Shown piece by piece: positions 23,427 to 32,526 of a stretch of DNA of 41,826 nt. How positions within the stretch are numbered: the first letter of the stretch is position 1; each line of letters opens with the position of its first letter. The notes under the pieces were generated by a model that saw only the letters and a program-made list of their open reading frames with translations, did no database searches and was not told the origin of the DNA. The position numbers and the translations under genes were made by a program. The DNA comes from Nitrospinaceae bacterium UBA3496 (GTDB lineage: Bacteria; UBA8248): NCBI GenBank assembly GCA_002377645.1, contig DFQF01000059.1, positions 1-41,826 on the forward strand, given 5' to 3'.

Positions 23427-25082
23427 ATGAGTTACGAAGGAAGTGCTAGGGAATATCGACCCCAAAAGTTTGAAAAACTTATTGGTCAGGAACATATTTG
23501 TCAAACGTTAATGAATTCTCTCTCGTCTAAAACGGTTGCTTCTGCATATTTATTTTCGGGAACAAGAGGTGTTGGAAAGACTACAACGGCAAGAATTCTT
23601 GCAAAGGCACTTAATTGTGAAGAGAACGGAAAAAATATCAATGAACCATGTGATAAATGTAGTTCTTGTCATGAGATTTCTATTTCTTCTCATCCAGATG
23701 TCTTAGAGATTGATGGTGCAACTTATACAGGTGTTGAAAATGTAAGAGACTTGCAAGAACGTCTCGTTTATTTGCCATCTAAAGGAAGGTATAAGTGTAT
23801 CATTCTTGATGAAGTTCATATGCTGTCGAAGGGAGCGTTTAATGCGCTATTGAAAACGTTAGAAGAACCTCCACCAAATGTAGTTTTTATTTTTGCAACT
23901 ACTGAACTCAGACGTGTTCCTGACACAGTTATAAGTAGATGTCAAACGTTTGAATTTCGAAGAATTTCTGTACAAAAGATTTCAGAGCATCTTTCTGAAG
24001 TATCTAAATTAAAAGGAAGAGAGCTAGAAGAATCTGTTATTTTTTCTATTTCAAGAATGAGCGAAGGCAGTTTAAGAGATGCGTTATCACTTCTTGATCA
24101 AATTTTGTCTTTTTCAGAAAAAGACAAAATTATTCAAGAAGATATTGAAACCGTTCTAGGGTTGCCTCCATCTAATGTATATAGCTACATTTTGACTGCT
24201 ATCAGTGAAAGAAATACTTTAAATTCTTTAAAAAAGCTTAAGGATATTTATGAACAAGGCCATGATTTAAAACTTTTTTCAGTGGGATTGTTAAATTATC
24301 TTAGAGATTTGATGGTGCTTAAAGTAGCAGGAAAAAACGAAGAACTTTTTGATATCAGTAAAGGGGAGATTGCAGAGAGAGAAGATATACTGTCTCTTTT
24401 TTCTTTTGAAGAAGTCCATCATGCATATAATATTTTAAACGGAACTATTTCAGAAGCATCTACTTTAAGTTCTCCTTTTTTTATTCTTGAGATTGCTTTC
24501 CTCCGAATGTGCAATATGAATAGTATTTCTAATGTAGATGAACTTCTTGATCAGATTAAGGATTCCAAAACAGAATTTAAAAAAACTGAACCTGCAATAG
24601 TTCCTGACAAGGTAGATATAAAAAAAAAAGAAGCTGATTCATTAAATACTTTGGAAGAGGACAAAGATTTTAGAAATATACCTAAAAGTTCGAATATAGA
24701 TTGGGATTCATCCAAAGTAGAAGAAGCTTGGATGCAAGTCATTTCTCAAATTCGTGAAAGTAGGAGAGTATTATTTGATAATTTAAAAGTGGATTTTTCC
24801 GTTTCAAATGAAATTAAATTACTTATAGACTCGTCTGAAGATAATTCTCAGTTTTTGAGTATAATTGAAGAAGAACTATCTTTCATAAAAGAGAAGTTGA
24901 AGGAAATTATCACTTGGGATACTGAGATTATATTAGAAAAAAATGGCGACAGAAAAATAAAGAATAAAAAATCAACTCCAAATTTATCTATTGAAAATGA
25001 TGGAAAGGATATGATTCAGGAAGTAGTAGATTTATTTGATGGAAAAGTTGTTGATATAAGAGCACATGAAAAACCAATGTAA
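23427..25082 (+). CDS. dnaX: DNA polymerase III subunits tau/gamma
   Basis: 551 residues from ATG 23427 (MSYEGSAREYRPQKF matches the family N-terminus). A longer frame from 23301 would run through the SRP RNA and is rejected. It is the clamp-loader ATPase: Walker A GTRGVGKTT (45-53), zinc Cys64/75/78/81, Walker B LDEVH (127-131) and sensor SRC (170-172). Codons 398-401 contain ten consecutive A (24620-24629). A -1 shift or one extra A gives RS then stop (403 residues), and loss of one A gives a stop at 405, so a short gamma-like form may be made. The C-terminal tau region after about 402 is shorter than in E. coli. It is the first gene of dnaX-ybaB-recR. Confidence 0.96.
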   Translation: MSYEGSAREYRPQKFEKLIGQEHICQTLMNSLSSKTVASAYLFSGTRGVGKTTTARILAKALNCEENGKNINEPCDKCSSCHEISISSHPDVLEIDGATYTGVENVRDLQERLVYLPSKGRYKCIILDEVHMLSKGAFNALLKTLEEPPPNVVFIFATTELRRVPDTVISRCQTFEFRRISVQKISEHLSEVSKLKGRELEESVIFSISRMSEGSLRDALSLLDQILSFSEKDKIIQEDIETVLGLPPSNVYSYILTAISERNTLNSLKKLKDIYEQGHDLKLFSVGLLNYLRDLMVLKVAGKNEELFDISKGEIAEREDILSLFSFEEVHHAYNILNGTISEASTLSSPFFILEIAFLRMCNMNSISNVDELLDQIKDSKTEFKKTEPAIVPDKVDIKKKEADSLNTLEEDKDFRNIPKSSNIDWDSSKVEEAWMQVISQIRESRRVLFDNLKVDFSVSNEIKLLIDSSEDNSQFLSIIEEELSFIKEKLKEIITWDTEIILEKNGDRKIKNKKSTPNLSIENDGKDMIQEVVDLFDGKVVDIRAHEKPM

Positions 25083-25109
25083 GTATAATGAATTTCAGGA
25101 GGAAACTTA

Positions 25110-25424
25110 ATGTTCAAAGGTGGTATGGGAAATTTGATGAAACAAGCAAGACAGTTTCAGGAACAGATGAGTAAATTACAAGATGAAATGTCGGCGAAGA
25201 AGGTTGAAGCAACTTCTGGAGGTGGAATGGTGAAAGTTGTTGCGAATTGCGGAGGTGAAATTTTGTCGATTAAAATTGAACCAGAAGTAGTTGATTCAGA
25301 TGATGTGGAAATGCTAGAGGATTTGATTAGAGCAGCATGTAATGAAGCGTTAAAGAATGGAAAAGAACTTATGTCCACAGAAATGAAAAAATTAACAGGT
25401 GGGTTACCTATTCCAGGAATGTAA
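25110..25424 (+). CDS. ybaB: YbaB/EbfC family nucleoid-associated protein
   Basis: 104 residues, standard length. MGNLMKQARQFQEQMSKLQ and the central GGGMVKVVANC typify YbaB/EbfC, a dimeric DNA-binding nucleoid protein with a tweezer shape. AGGAGG lies 8-9 bases before the ATG. It sits in the classic dnaX-ybaB-recR order, 27 bp after dnaX. Confidence 0.95.
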   Translation: MFKGGMGNLMKQARQFQEQMSKLQDEMSAKKVEATSGGGMVKVVANCGGEILSIKIEPEVVDSDDVEMLEDLIRAACNEALKNGKELMSTEMKKLTGGLPIPGM

Positions 25425-25449
25425 ATTTTATTTAAAAAAGGAATTCTAA

Positions 25450-26058
25450 TTGGTAATTAGTCGTTTCCCTGCGATTGAACAATGTATAAATGCTTTTGCT
25501 AAGTTACCAGGGATTGGCCCAAAAAGCGCACAAAGAATTGTTTTTCATCTCTTAAGCAAAGATACTAAATTGTCTAAAGTTATTGCTTCGAGTTGTGATT
25601 CTTTGATAGATAAAATCAGTTTGTGTCCCAATTGTTCAATGCTAATTCAAAGTGAGTCGAAAGATGATCATTGCAGAAATTGTTTTATAAAGGACCCACC
25701 TGAAATTTGTATTGTAGAAGATCATTCTGATGTTTTTGCTATCCAAAGAACCGGAAACTTTCGAGGTAGTTTTCATGTACTAATGGGACTTATCTCCCCT
25801 CTTGACGGAACAGAACCTGAAGATTTGACAATTTCATTATTAGTTGAGCGAATTAAGACTCTAGGAACAAAAGAAGTGATCTTGGCACTAAATCCTAATA
25901 TGGCAGGAGAAGGGACATCCTTATATCTTTCAAAGATTTTAAAGCCATTAGGAGTAAAAATATCTAAATTAGCTCGAGGTATTCCTATGGGAAGTCAACT
26001 CGAGTATACCGATGAAATCACACTTTCGAGATCTATAGAAGATAGAACTGAACTTTAA
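25450..26058 (+). CDS. recR: recombination protein RecR
   Basis: 202 residues. A helix-hairpin-helix near LPGIGPKSAQRI (19-30), a zinc finger Cys59/62/75/78 and a Toprim domain beginning ICIVED (E90) are in the order of RecR. RecR with RecO and RecF loads RecA at gaps. The start is TTG at 25450 with AAGGA about 8 bases upstream; no ATG fits. It is the third gene of dnaX-ybaB-recR and converges on the cyclophilin gene. Confidence 0.95.
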   Translation: MVISRFPAIEQCINAFAKLPGIGPKSAQRIVFHLLSKDTKLSKVIASSCDSLIDKISLCPNCSMLIQSESKDDHCRNCFIKDPPEICIVEDHSDVFAIQRTGNFRGSFHVLMGLISPLDGTEPEDLTISLLVERIKTLGTKEVILALNPNMAGEGTSLYLSKILKPLGVKISKLARGIPMGSQLEYTDEITLSRSIEDRTEL

Positions 26059-26074
26059 AATTAGAAGAGAGTTT

Positions 26075-26914
26075 TTATCTATTTTCTTTTCGAATTGATT
26101 GAATAATAACCTTTGAATCTGGTTTGCCGTTTCTGTCTACCGAAACATTGCCAATTTTGTTTACTACGGACATCCCATTTTTTACTTTGCCAAAAACAGT
26201 GTGTTTTCCCCTCAGCCAAGGAGTATCAACAAGGTTAATGAAAAACTGAGAACCATTAGTGTTAGGTCCTGAATTAGCCATAGCCAAAACTCCTCTTGAA
26301 GGATGTTCAGAATCGAACTTTTCTGAATATTTGTACCCTAGATTTTTGAATGCATCTTTTACGGAAAGCTCTCCTAATTTTTTGAAAATAAGTTTTTTGC
26401 TGTTATTGAACTGTTCTTGAGTTGTTATATTAAGTGAGTTTAACAGAGGTTTAATTAATTTTAGATGAAAATCTCTTTGAGAACTTATCCCCAAATATGG
26501 ATGGGGTCTTGAATTTGTATATGCCTTGATTTTATGAAGCCCTAATGAATTCGCATTGATCTCGTCTGCAAATTTATAACCTGGTCCACCAGTTCCATTT
26601 CCTTTAGGGCATCCTCCTTGAATCATAAAATCTTTAATAACTCTATGAAATGTCAATCCGTCATAAAAATGAGGTTTGATAGTTTTGCCTGTTACTGGAT
26701 GTATGAATTTCTTTTTGTTAGTAGCTAATCGAATAAAATTATGAACAGTTCTAGGTGCTTTTTTATGAAATAATTCTAGAGAAATTGTTCCATAATTAGT
26801 TTTCATTATAAGAATCGGATTTTTATTTTCTGCAGAAAAAACAGGAATAAGAAAAGAAAATAAAAAAACAATTTGAAACATTACAGAAATTTTTAAAATA
26901 ATTTTTCTATTCAT
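26075..26914 (-). CDS. periplasmic cyclophilin-type peptidyl-prolyl isomerase with insertion
   Basis: 279 residues with a signal peptide (hydrophobic 8-27, cleavage near VFSA/EN), so it acts in the periplasm. Catalytic-site residues R91 (TFHRV), F96, Q99, Q223, F225, W233 and H238 are all present. Typical bacterial cyclophilins are near 160-190 residues; this one carries an extra lysine-rich segment at about 121-205 between the KFADEI and RGVLAMAN motifs. The function of the insertion is unknown, but it may bind clients. It begins 15 bp downstream of tRNA-Ser(GCU) on the same strand, with no clear Shine-Dalgarno. Confidence 0.92.
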   Translation of the reverse strand: MNRKIILKISVMFQIVFLFSFLIPVFSAENKNPILIMKTNYGTISLELFHKKAPRTVHNFIRLATNKKKFIHPVTGKTIKPHFYDGLTFHRVIKDFMIQGGCPKGNGTGGPGYKFADEINANSLGLHKIKAYTNSRPHPYLGISSQRDFHLKLIKPLLNSLNITTQEQFNNSKKLIFKKLGELSVKDAFKNLGYKYSEKFDSEHPSRGVLAMANSGPNTNGSQFFINLVDTPWLRGKHTVFGKVKNGMSVVNKIGNVSVDRNGKPDSKVIIQSIRKENR

Positions 26915-26928
26915 TTTATTTTTTAAAA

Positions 26929-27020
26929 TGGCGGAGAGAGAGGGATTCGAACCCTCGAGGCCGGTCTCCCAGCCTACTCGCTTAGCAGGCGAGCGCCTTC
27001 AGCCACTCGGCCATCTCTCC
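26929..27020 (-). tRNA. tRNA-Ser(GCU)
   Basis: 92 bases with encoded CCA on the minus strand. The acceptor ggagaga pairs with tctctcc, the anticodon loop ctgctaa carries GCT (complement at 26984-26986), and there is a long variable arm. It reads AGC/AGU codons. Confidence 0.96.
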
Positions 27021-27167
27021 ATTTTAATAATCCTCAACAAATTTCTTAATGAAAAATTTAAAGAACAATACCACGTGAATTATAGTGATATTTATCAAAA
27101 AGTCACTTCTTACTGAACATCATAGTTCTTAAATATTGCTTTAGAAGAAAGTTCATTTGATTTTTTT

Positions 27168-27253
27168 TGGCGGAGGGAGAGGGATTCGAACCCCCGGAAC
27201 TTTCGCTCAACGGTTTTCAAGACCGCCGCCTTCAACCACTCGGCCATCCCTCC
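27168..27253 (-). tRNA. tRNA-Ser(UGA)
   Basis: 86 bases with encoded CCA on the minus strand. The acceptor ggaggga pairs with tccctcc, the loop cttgaaa has anticodon TGA (complement at 27217-27219), and there is a long variable arm and T-loop gttcgaatc. It reads UCA. It is 8-bp acceptor-free class II serine type, not tRNA-Sec, whose anticodon would be TCA. Confidence 0.96.
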
Positions 27254-27322
27254 ATAATAAAAAAAATCTGAAACTATATATTCAACATATCAAAAGATGT
27301 TGTGTGTCTTTCTCTAAAATTA

Positions 27323-28606
27323 TTATGCGGTAATTTTCTTTGTTTTTCCCATATATGGTAGAAGAGCTTCAGGAATTGACACACTCCCATCTTCATTTTG
27401 ATAATTTTCTAAAATAGCTACGAGTGTTCTTCCTACAGCTAAACCGGACCCATTGATTGTATGAACAAATTCGGGCTTACTGTTTTGTTCAGGTTTATAT
27501 CGTATTTGAGAACGTCTAGATTGAAAGTCTTCGAAATTACTACAAGATGAAATTTCTCTATATGTATTTTGTGAAGGTAGCCATACTTCTAAATCGTATG
27601 TTTTAGCTGCTGAAAAACCTAAATCCCCGGCGCACAAATTCATTACTCTATAATGTAGGTTAAGTTTTTTGAGAATTCCCTCTGCATCGAGAGTGAGTTT
27701 CTCTAATTCTTCGTAACTGTTTTCAGGGTGACATAGTTTAACAAGTTCCACTTTATTAAATTGATGTTGTCTGATTAAACCTTTGGTATCTTGTCCATAA
27801 GAACCAGCTTCACTTCTAAAACACGGAGTGTATGCTGTGTATTTAAGAGGAAGAGTTTCATTTGTTAGTACTTCTTCTCTGTGAATGTTAGTTAGCGGTA
27901 CTTCCGCTGTAGGGATTAAATAATAATCAGTGTTTTCAACTTTAAATAGATCTTCCTCAAATTTAGGAAGCTGCCCTGTTCCGGTCATAGATTTCTTGTT
28001 TACCATGAAGGGGGTAATCCATTCTGTGTAATTATTTTCATTTGTATGTATATCAAGCATGAAATTAATAAGTGCTCTCTCTAACTGTGCGCCATTCCCC
28101 TTATAAAGAGCAAATCTAGAACCCGCAATTTTGGATGCTCTTTCAAGATCAAAAATTCCTAAGATATTTCCGATTTCATCATGACTTTTAGGCGTAAAAC
28201 TAAAATCTGGTTTTTTGCCATGTTCTCTAATAAACTGATTGTCATCAGCTGAATTTCCATCAGGGACGCTTGAATGAGGAAGGTTAGGTAAATTCATTAA
28301 AGCATTATTGTGAAGAATTTCGGCTTCTTTCAGCTTGTTTTCATGTATCTTTACTTCTTGGGATAATTTTTCGTTTTTTGCTAAAAGTTCATTAAGTTCT
28401 TCTCCATCTTCTTGTTTTCGTTTAAGTTCTCCAATTTTTTTGCTTCTTTTCCTGATTTCTGCGACACGACTTTCGACCTCGTGAGATAAATTTCTGCGAA
28501 CAGAATCTGCATCTAGTAGCGAACTAATTTCCCAATCACCACTTCGTCTTTGTAATTGATTTAGTACTTCATCGGGATTTTTTCGTATCTCACGAATATC
28601 TAACAA
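27323..28606 (-). CDS. serS: seryl-tRNA synthetase
   Basis: 427 residues. The N-terminal long coiled-coil arm (about 35-105) that contacts the tRNA-Ser variable arm is followed by the class II core: TAEVPL (233-238), motif 2 FRSEAGSYG (263-271) and motif 3 [16 protein letters not shown]. The start is TTG at 28606 ([12 protein letters not shown] fits the family N-terminus exactly), with AAGGAAA upstream. It charges tRNA-Ser and, where present, tRNA-Sec. It lies about 70 bp upstream of tRNA-Ser(UGA) on the same strand, and all four tRNA-Ser genes are within 9.5 kb. Confidence 0.97.
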   Translation of the reverse strand: MLDIREIRKNPDEVLNQLQRRSGDWEISSLLDADSVRRNLSHEVESRVAEIRKRSKKIGELKRKQEDGEELNELLAKNEKLSQEVKIHENKLKEAEILHNNALMNLPNLPHSSVPDGNSADDNQFIREHGKKPDFSFTPKSHDEIGNILGIFDLERASKIAGSRFALYKGNGAQLERALINFMLDIHTNENNYTEWITPFMVNKKSMTGTGQLPKFEEDLFKVENTDYYLIPTAEVPLTNIHREEVLTNETLPLKYTAYTPCFRSEAGSYGQDTKGLIRQHQFNKVELVKLCHPENSYEELEKLTLDAEGILKKLNLHYRVMNLCAGDLGFSAAKTYDLEVWLPSQNTYREISSCSNFEDFQSRRSQIRYKPEQNSKPEFVHTINGSGLAVGRTLVAILENYQNEDGSVSIPEALLPYMGKTKKITA

Positions 28607-28871
28607 ATTTTTTAATTTCCTTTTAAGTTCAAAAAAATAAAAACTAGCTAACTTAGTAAGTAAAATACATTTAACATGCTAGTGGAACAAGAGATTGTCC
28701 ATTCAAGAGAACATAAAGTGGAAACGGTATTCCGTCAAGAATATCAACTTTTTCTTTTGAAAAAATAAATAATAGATTGTTTATTATATAAGAGGATTTT
28801 AATTTAAATTAGAATTTTATTTATGTATATATACTTTAAGGGCTATAATTTTTTTCAAAGGAGAAGATTTT

Positions 28872-29510
28872 TTGGATCCTAGATTAATTGTCGTAACAGA
28901 TCGAAATATGGTTAGGAATTCTTCGAACATCCCTTTTTTGGAAGTGGTCCGTTCTATTGCGTATAGTGGAGCGACAATGATTCAGTTGCGTGAAAAAAAT
29001 ATCGAGTCTGTTGAATTTTTAAAACTTGCAGAAAATGTCCAAAAAGTCATGCTAGGTAGTGATTGTACTCTTGTTATAAACGACAGATTAGATATTGCGC
29101 TAGTTTCAAATGCTAGTGGTGTTCATTTTGGCCAAGATGATTATTTGTTGCCTAGAGCAAAGAAAATAGCAGGCTCAAATTTTATTTTTGGGGTTTCCGC
29201 TTCAAATCCTGAATTGGCTGAAGTTGCAATAAGGGATGGTGCTAATTATATTGGTGTGGGTCCTACTTTTTCTACGAAAAGCAAACAAACTTCGAGAATG
29301 CCTATTGGACTAGAAGGATTAATAAAAATGGTAGATTGTTTTCCTGATTTTCCAATTGTTGCTATTGGAGGAATCAATTTAAAGAATATTGAGCAGGTTC
29401 TAGAAAGCGGAGTTTCAGGAGTTGCCGTTATCGCTGCAATTATGAGTTCATCTTGTCCAGAAAAAGTATGTGAACAGATGAGGAAAATAATCGATAGGGC
29501 AACAAAATGA
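28872..29510 (+). CDS. thiE: thiamine-phosphate synthase
   Basis: 212 residues, standard ThiE TIM barrel, joining HMP-PP and thiazole phosphate to thiamine phosphate. Visible motifs are IQLREK (37-42), INDR (69-72), GVHFGQDD (83-90) and GVGPTFSTKSK (128-138). The start is TTG at 28872 with AAGGAG upstream. It overlaps thiL by 4 bases. The 265-bp upstream gap shows no recognisable TPP riboswitch. Confidence 0.93.
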   Translation: MDPRLIVVTDRNMVRNSSNIPFLEVVRSIAYSGATMIQLREKNIESVEFLKLAENVQKVMLGSDCTLVINDRLDIALVSNASGVHFGQDDYLLPRAKKIAGSNFIFGVSASNPELAEVAIRDGANYIGVGPTFSTKSKQTSRMPIGLEGLIKMVDCFPDFPIVAIGGINLKNIEQVLESGVSGVAVIAAIMSSSCPEKVCEQMRKIIDRATK

Positions 29511-30523
29511 ATGAAAAATTCACAGAATTTTCCCTCATAGATTTCTTGCAGTCAAAATTTGCAACTTCAAAAAAATATAATGATATTGTTTTGGGCAATG
29601 GCGATGATGCTGCTGTTATTGATGCTGGAGGTGAAAAATGCTGGGTCCTTTCAACAGACATTCAAATGGAAGATGTGCATTTCCGTTTAAAAACTTCTAC
29701 TAGTGAAGATATAGCAAATAAAATTATGGCTGTGAATATGAGTGATATTGCGGCTATGGGTGCTAAACCCCGTTTTGCATTACTTTCTCTAGGACTTTCT
29801 AGTCACAATTCTATGACAGACACATTTTTAAAAGATTTTAGCGAAGAGATGAAATCGATATGTAATAAAATGGGAATTGTTTTACTTGGAGGGAATGTAA
29901 GTAGTACGAGAGGTCCGATGTTTGTAGATCTGTTTATGATAGGTGAGACAGAAAGAAACAAATTGGTTAAAAGAAGCGGGGCTAGGATTGGGGATCGAAT
30001 TTTGGTAACGGGCGAATTAGGTACGGCTGCTGCGGGTCATTTTATTTTATCCAATCCAGAAATTTTTGTTAAAAAAAAAGAAAGAGATTTTCTTATAAAT
30101 AAACAAATACGACCTGAAGCTAGAGTTGATGCTGGAAATTTTGTTGGAAAATCAGAATATGCTAATTCCATGATAGATATCAGTGATTCTCTTCTAGGAG
30201 ACTTGGCTCATATTTGCAATGCATCTAAAGTAGGTGCTGTTCTTGATGCTAAATCTATTTATATTTCTTCAGAACTTCGGAATTTAGGAAAACAATCTGT
30301 AATCGATCCACTTGACTTTGCATTTCACGGTGGAGAAGATTATGAACTTTTAATGACAGCTTCGAAACGTGATGCGGAAAAGATAGAAGAGTACTTTTAC
30401 CACACTCTAAAATTAAGATTAACAGATATAGGAGAAATAGTTTCTCTTGATGAAGGAATAAAAATTGAAACAGAAAATGGTTTGCATGAGGCTAAAATTA
30501 AAAGATGGGATCATCTGAAGTGA
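29507..30523 (+). CDS. thiL: thiamine-monophosphate kinase
   Basis: 338 residues, normal for ThiL. Metal and nucleotide motifs GNGDDAAV (30-37), STDIQMEDVHF (49-59), GGNVSST and HGGEDYELL are present. It phosphorylates thiamine phosphate to the active cofactor TPP. The ATG overlaps the thiE TGA stop (ATGA), so thiE-thiL form a coupled operon for the last two steps. It converges on the M20 peptidase gene, which ends 10 bp away. Confidence 0.95.
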   Translation: MNEKFTEFSLIDFLQSKFATSKKYNDIVLGNGDDAAVIDAGGEKCWVLSTDIQMEDVHFRLKTSTSEDIANKIMAVNMSDIAAMGAKPRFALLSLGLSSHNSMTDTFLKDFSEEMKSICNKMGIVLLGGNVSSTRGPMFVDLFMIGETERNKLVKRSGARIGDRILVTGELGTAAAGHFILSNPEIFVKKKERDFLINKQIRPEARVDAGNFVGKSEYANSMIDISDSLLGDLAHICNASKVGAVLDAKSIYISSELRNLGKQSVIDPLDFAFHGGEDYELLMTASKRDAEKIEEYFYHTLKLRLTDIGEIVSLDEGIKIETENGLHEAKIKRWDHLK

Positions 30524-30532
30524 TTCAGTTCT

Positions 30533-31705
30533 TTATTTTATTTCTGAACAAGAACTAAGTTGTATAATGAGAGTTCCTAGTACAGCGCCTCTTCTTGGTA
30601 TTGACTCTAGTTGTAAATATTCGAGATCTGTATGTAAACTTCCTCCGATTGGTCCTAATCCGTCTAAAACAGGAACTCCCATCGCAGATAAATAATTTCC
30701 GTCAGAACCCCCACCTGTAGAAGTATGTGAAAATCTCATTCTAGCTTTTTCATATATTTTTTCAGTAATTTTTAACAAAACATTCGTTTTTTGATTAAAT
30801 TCCATAGCTGGTCTTTGTCCAATAATTTTATATGTAGATTTTGTTTTTGGTACAAACGGTTTTTTTGCAACAATTTTTTTTATTCTTTCAGTAGTTTTGT
30901 TAAGCGTACTTTGTTCAGAAGCCCTTAATTCAATAAGACATTCTGCTTTTTCTGCAACTATATTAGGTCTGTCTCCACCCATTAAACCTGTCACATTAAT
31001 ATTTCCATTTTTAACTTTTAGTTTTAATATCTCCGCAATTTTTTTTGTTATCTCATAGATAGCACTGGCTCCTTTCTCTGGTTCTACGCCAGAGTGAGCG
31101 GCGATCCCATTTACTTCTAGTTTTCCAATAACACTACCTTTTCTTGCAGAAACGATGGAGCCGTTTGCGCGTGCTGGTTCAATAATGAGGCCTGCGGACG
31201 TATTTTTAGCCAATTTCTCAATAATAGTGCGTGATGATGGATTGCCTCTTTCTTCATCAGAATTAAACAGAATTTGTATTTCCCCCACTTTTTCCAAATA
31301 TTTTTCTTGTATAAATTTAATTACGTGTATACAAGTAATAAGACTACTTTTCATATCAGCGACCCCTGGTCCAAAGGCAGTTTTTCCTTTTATTTTAAAA
31401 GGTCTTTTATCTGAAGTTTGTAATGGAAAAACAGTGTCACAATGCCCTATTAATAAGATTTTAGATTTGTTTTTTTGTTTTCCCTTAATCGTAACTAATA
31501 AATGATCTCCCGTCCCTTTAGTTCCTTTCAATCTTTTACTTTGAATCTCAAATAATTTGAATTTTTTTGAAAAATAATCGATTACCTTGTTTGTTCCTAA
31601 TGCAGGATATGTGGGCGAATCTATTTGCACGATTTCCTTAATTTCCTTTTTTATTTCTTTTTTATTTTTTTCTAGATATTTTTTTAATTCTTCATATTCG
31701 GACAT
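30533..31705 (-). CDS. M20 family metallopeptidase, carboxypeptidase G2-like
   Basis: 390 residues. The dizinc site is complete: H88 (GHCDTVF), D117 (GVADMKS), E151/E152 (SDEERG), E176 (IEPAR) and a C-terminal His in GGSLHTDLEY. There is no signal peptide, so it is cytosolic. Family members remove a C-terminal Glu or hydrolyse N-acyl amino acids. GGAG lies 8 bases before the ATG, which is 2 bp after the YqeC-like stop, so the two are co-transcribed. Confidence 0.9.
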   Translation of the reverse strand: MSEYEELKKYLEKNKKEIKKEIKEIVQIDSPTYPALGTNKVIDYFSKKFKLFEIQSKRLKGTKGTGDHLLVTIKGKQKNKSKILLIGHCDTVFPLQTSDKRPFKIKGKTAFGPGVADMKSSLITCIHVIKFIQEKYLEKVGEIQILFNSDEERGNPSSRTIIEKLAKNTSAGLIIEPARANGSIVSARKGSVIGKLEVNGIAAHSGVEPEKGASAIYEITKKIAEILKLKVKNGNINVTGLMGGDRPNIVAEKAECLIELRASEQSTLNKTTERIKKIVAKKPFVPKTKSTYKIIGQRPAMEFNQKTNVLLKITEKIYEKARMRFSHTSTGGGSDGNYLSAMGVPVLDGLGPIGGSLHTDLEYLQLESIPRRGAVLGTLIIQLSSCSEIK

Positions 31706-31707
31706 TT

Positions 31708-32526
31708 TTATTCTCCGTATAAAAAAAACTTCTTTTCAATTGTATCCCCGAAAACAATAATGTCATATCCAATTTTTTGAACGGATTTACATATTTTTTC
31801 TGCATTTTTTATATCCTCTGTTTTTAGACAACCAGAAAGATATAAAATTTTTTTTGAATCTTTAGGCATACGAGAAAGATATCCATTTTTATAAGAAATT
31901 AGATTCACTATATGTGAACAATCAATTTTATTATTTTCTTTTAATTCTGCTATTTGGGAACATAGTTCAAAACGGTGTATAAGTTTTGAAGAGGCTTTTT
32001 GCCCGATACATTGCACATTAAAGATAGCAATGCAGTGAGTGGTCTTTTTAGGGATAAGAGGTTCTTTAGAGTTGGGAACTTTGATTAATCTTTTTCTTGC
32101 ACCGTCTGTTTTCACAATAATTAGATGTTTTTCTGCATTTTTTTGAATTTTATCTATTTCTACAGTCGAGAATCCATGAAAAATATCATTCGGTAATTTT
32201 TTTTTGGTCCATATAATTTTTTCATCTTTTTGTAAAATTCTTAATCCTTCATTCCCGGAGATTGTTTTTAATCCTTTTGTGTTTTTAAAAGAATGTAGAT
32301 TTGTTGTGCCTGTTACGAGAATTGGATTATTGCATTCCTGAGCTTCAAGAATCAGTCTTTTCATTAAGGTTGCTTTGCCGCCTGCACCCATTATGGAAAC
32401 CAAATGATTTGTATTTAGTTTTAGAAGTTTTGAAAAAGAATTATAAGTTTTGATTACACTGATTCCTAAGTAGCAGATTGATATATTTTTTCTATTTCTT
32501 CGAGAGTAAGTTTTTTGGGATTGCAA
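31708..32526 (-). CDS. YqeC-like protein (selenium-dependent molybdenum hydroxylase accessory family)
   Basis: About 272 residues from TTG 32526. The P-loop-like MGAGGKATLM (46-55), ILVTGTTNLHS and especially KTDGARKRLIKVP followed by EPLIPKKTTH match the YqeC family. That family occurs with selenium-dependent molybdenum hydroxylases and their labile selenium cofactor. The usual GAGGKTT is GAGGKAT here. The start is uncertain: the TTG lies 61 bases inside the alcohol dehydrogenase gene, but GAGAG is 9 bases upstream and no ATG fits before the P-loop. Neighbours are an M20 peptidase and an Fe-type dehydrogenase, not a molybdenum hydroxylase. Its presence agrees with selenium use elsewhere in the window. 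Confidence 0.75.
   Translation of the reverse strand: MQSQKTYSRRNRKNISICYLGISVIKTYNSFSKLLKLNTNHLVSIMGAGGKATLMKRLILEAQECNNPILVTGTTNLHSFKNTKGLKTISGNEGLRILQKDEKIIWTKKKLPNDIFHGFSTVEIDKIQKNAEKHLIIVKTDGARKRLIKVPNSKEPLIPKKTTHCIAIFNVQCIGQKASSKLIHRFELCSQIAELKENNKIDCSHIVNLISYKNGYLSRMPKDSKKILYLSGCLKTEDIKNAEKICKSVQKIGYDIIVFGDTIEKKFFLYGE

Noticed and set aside
27168..27253. tRNA-Sec
   Set aside because: The anticodon is UGA (serine), not UCA, and the arms are of ordinary tRNA-Ser size. No selC candidate was found in the window.
28607..28871. TPP riboswitch before thiE
   Set aside because: The conserved TPP-binding sequences are not seen in this 265-bp gap.
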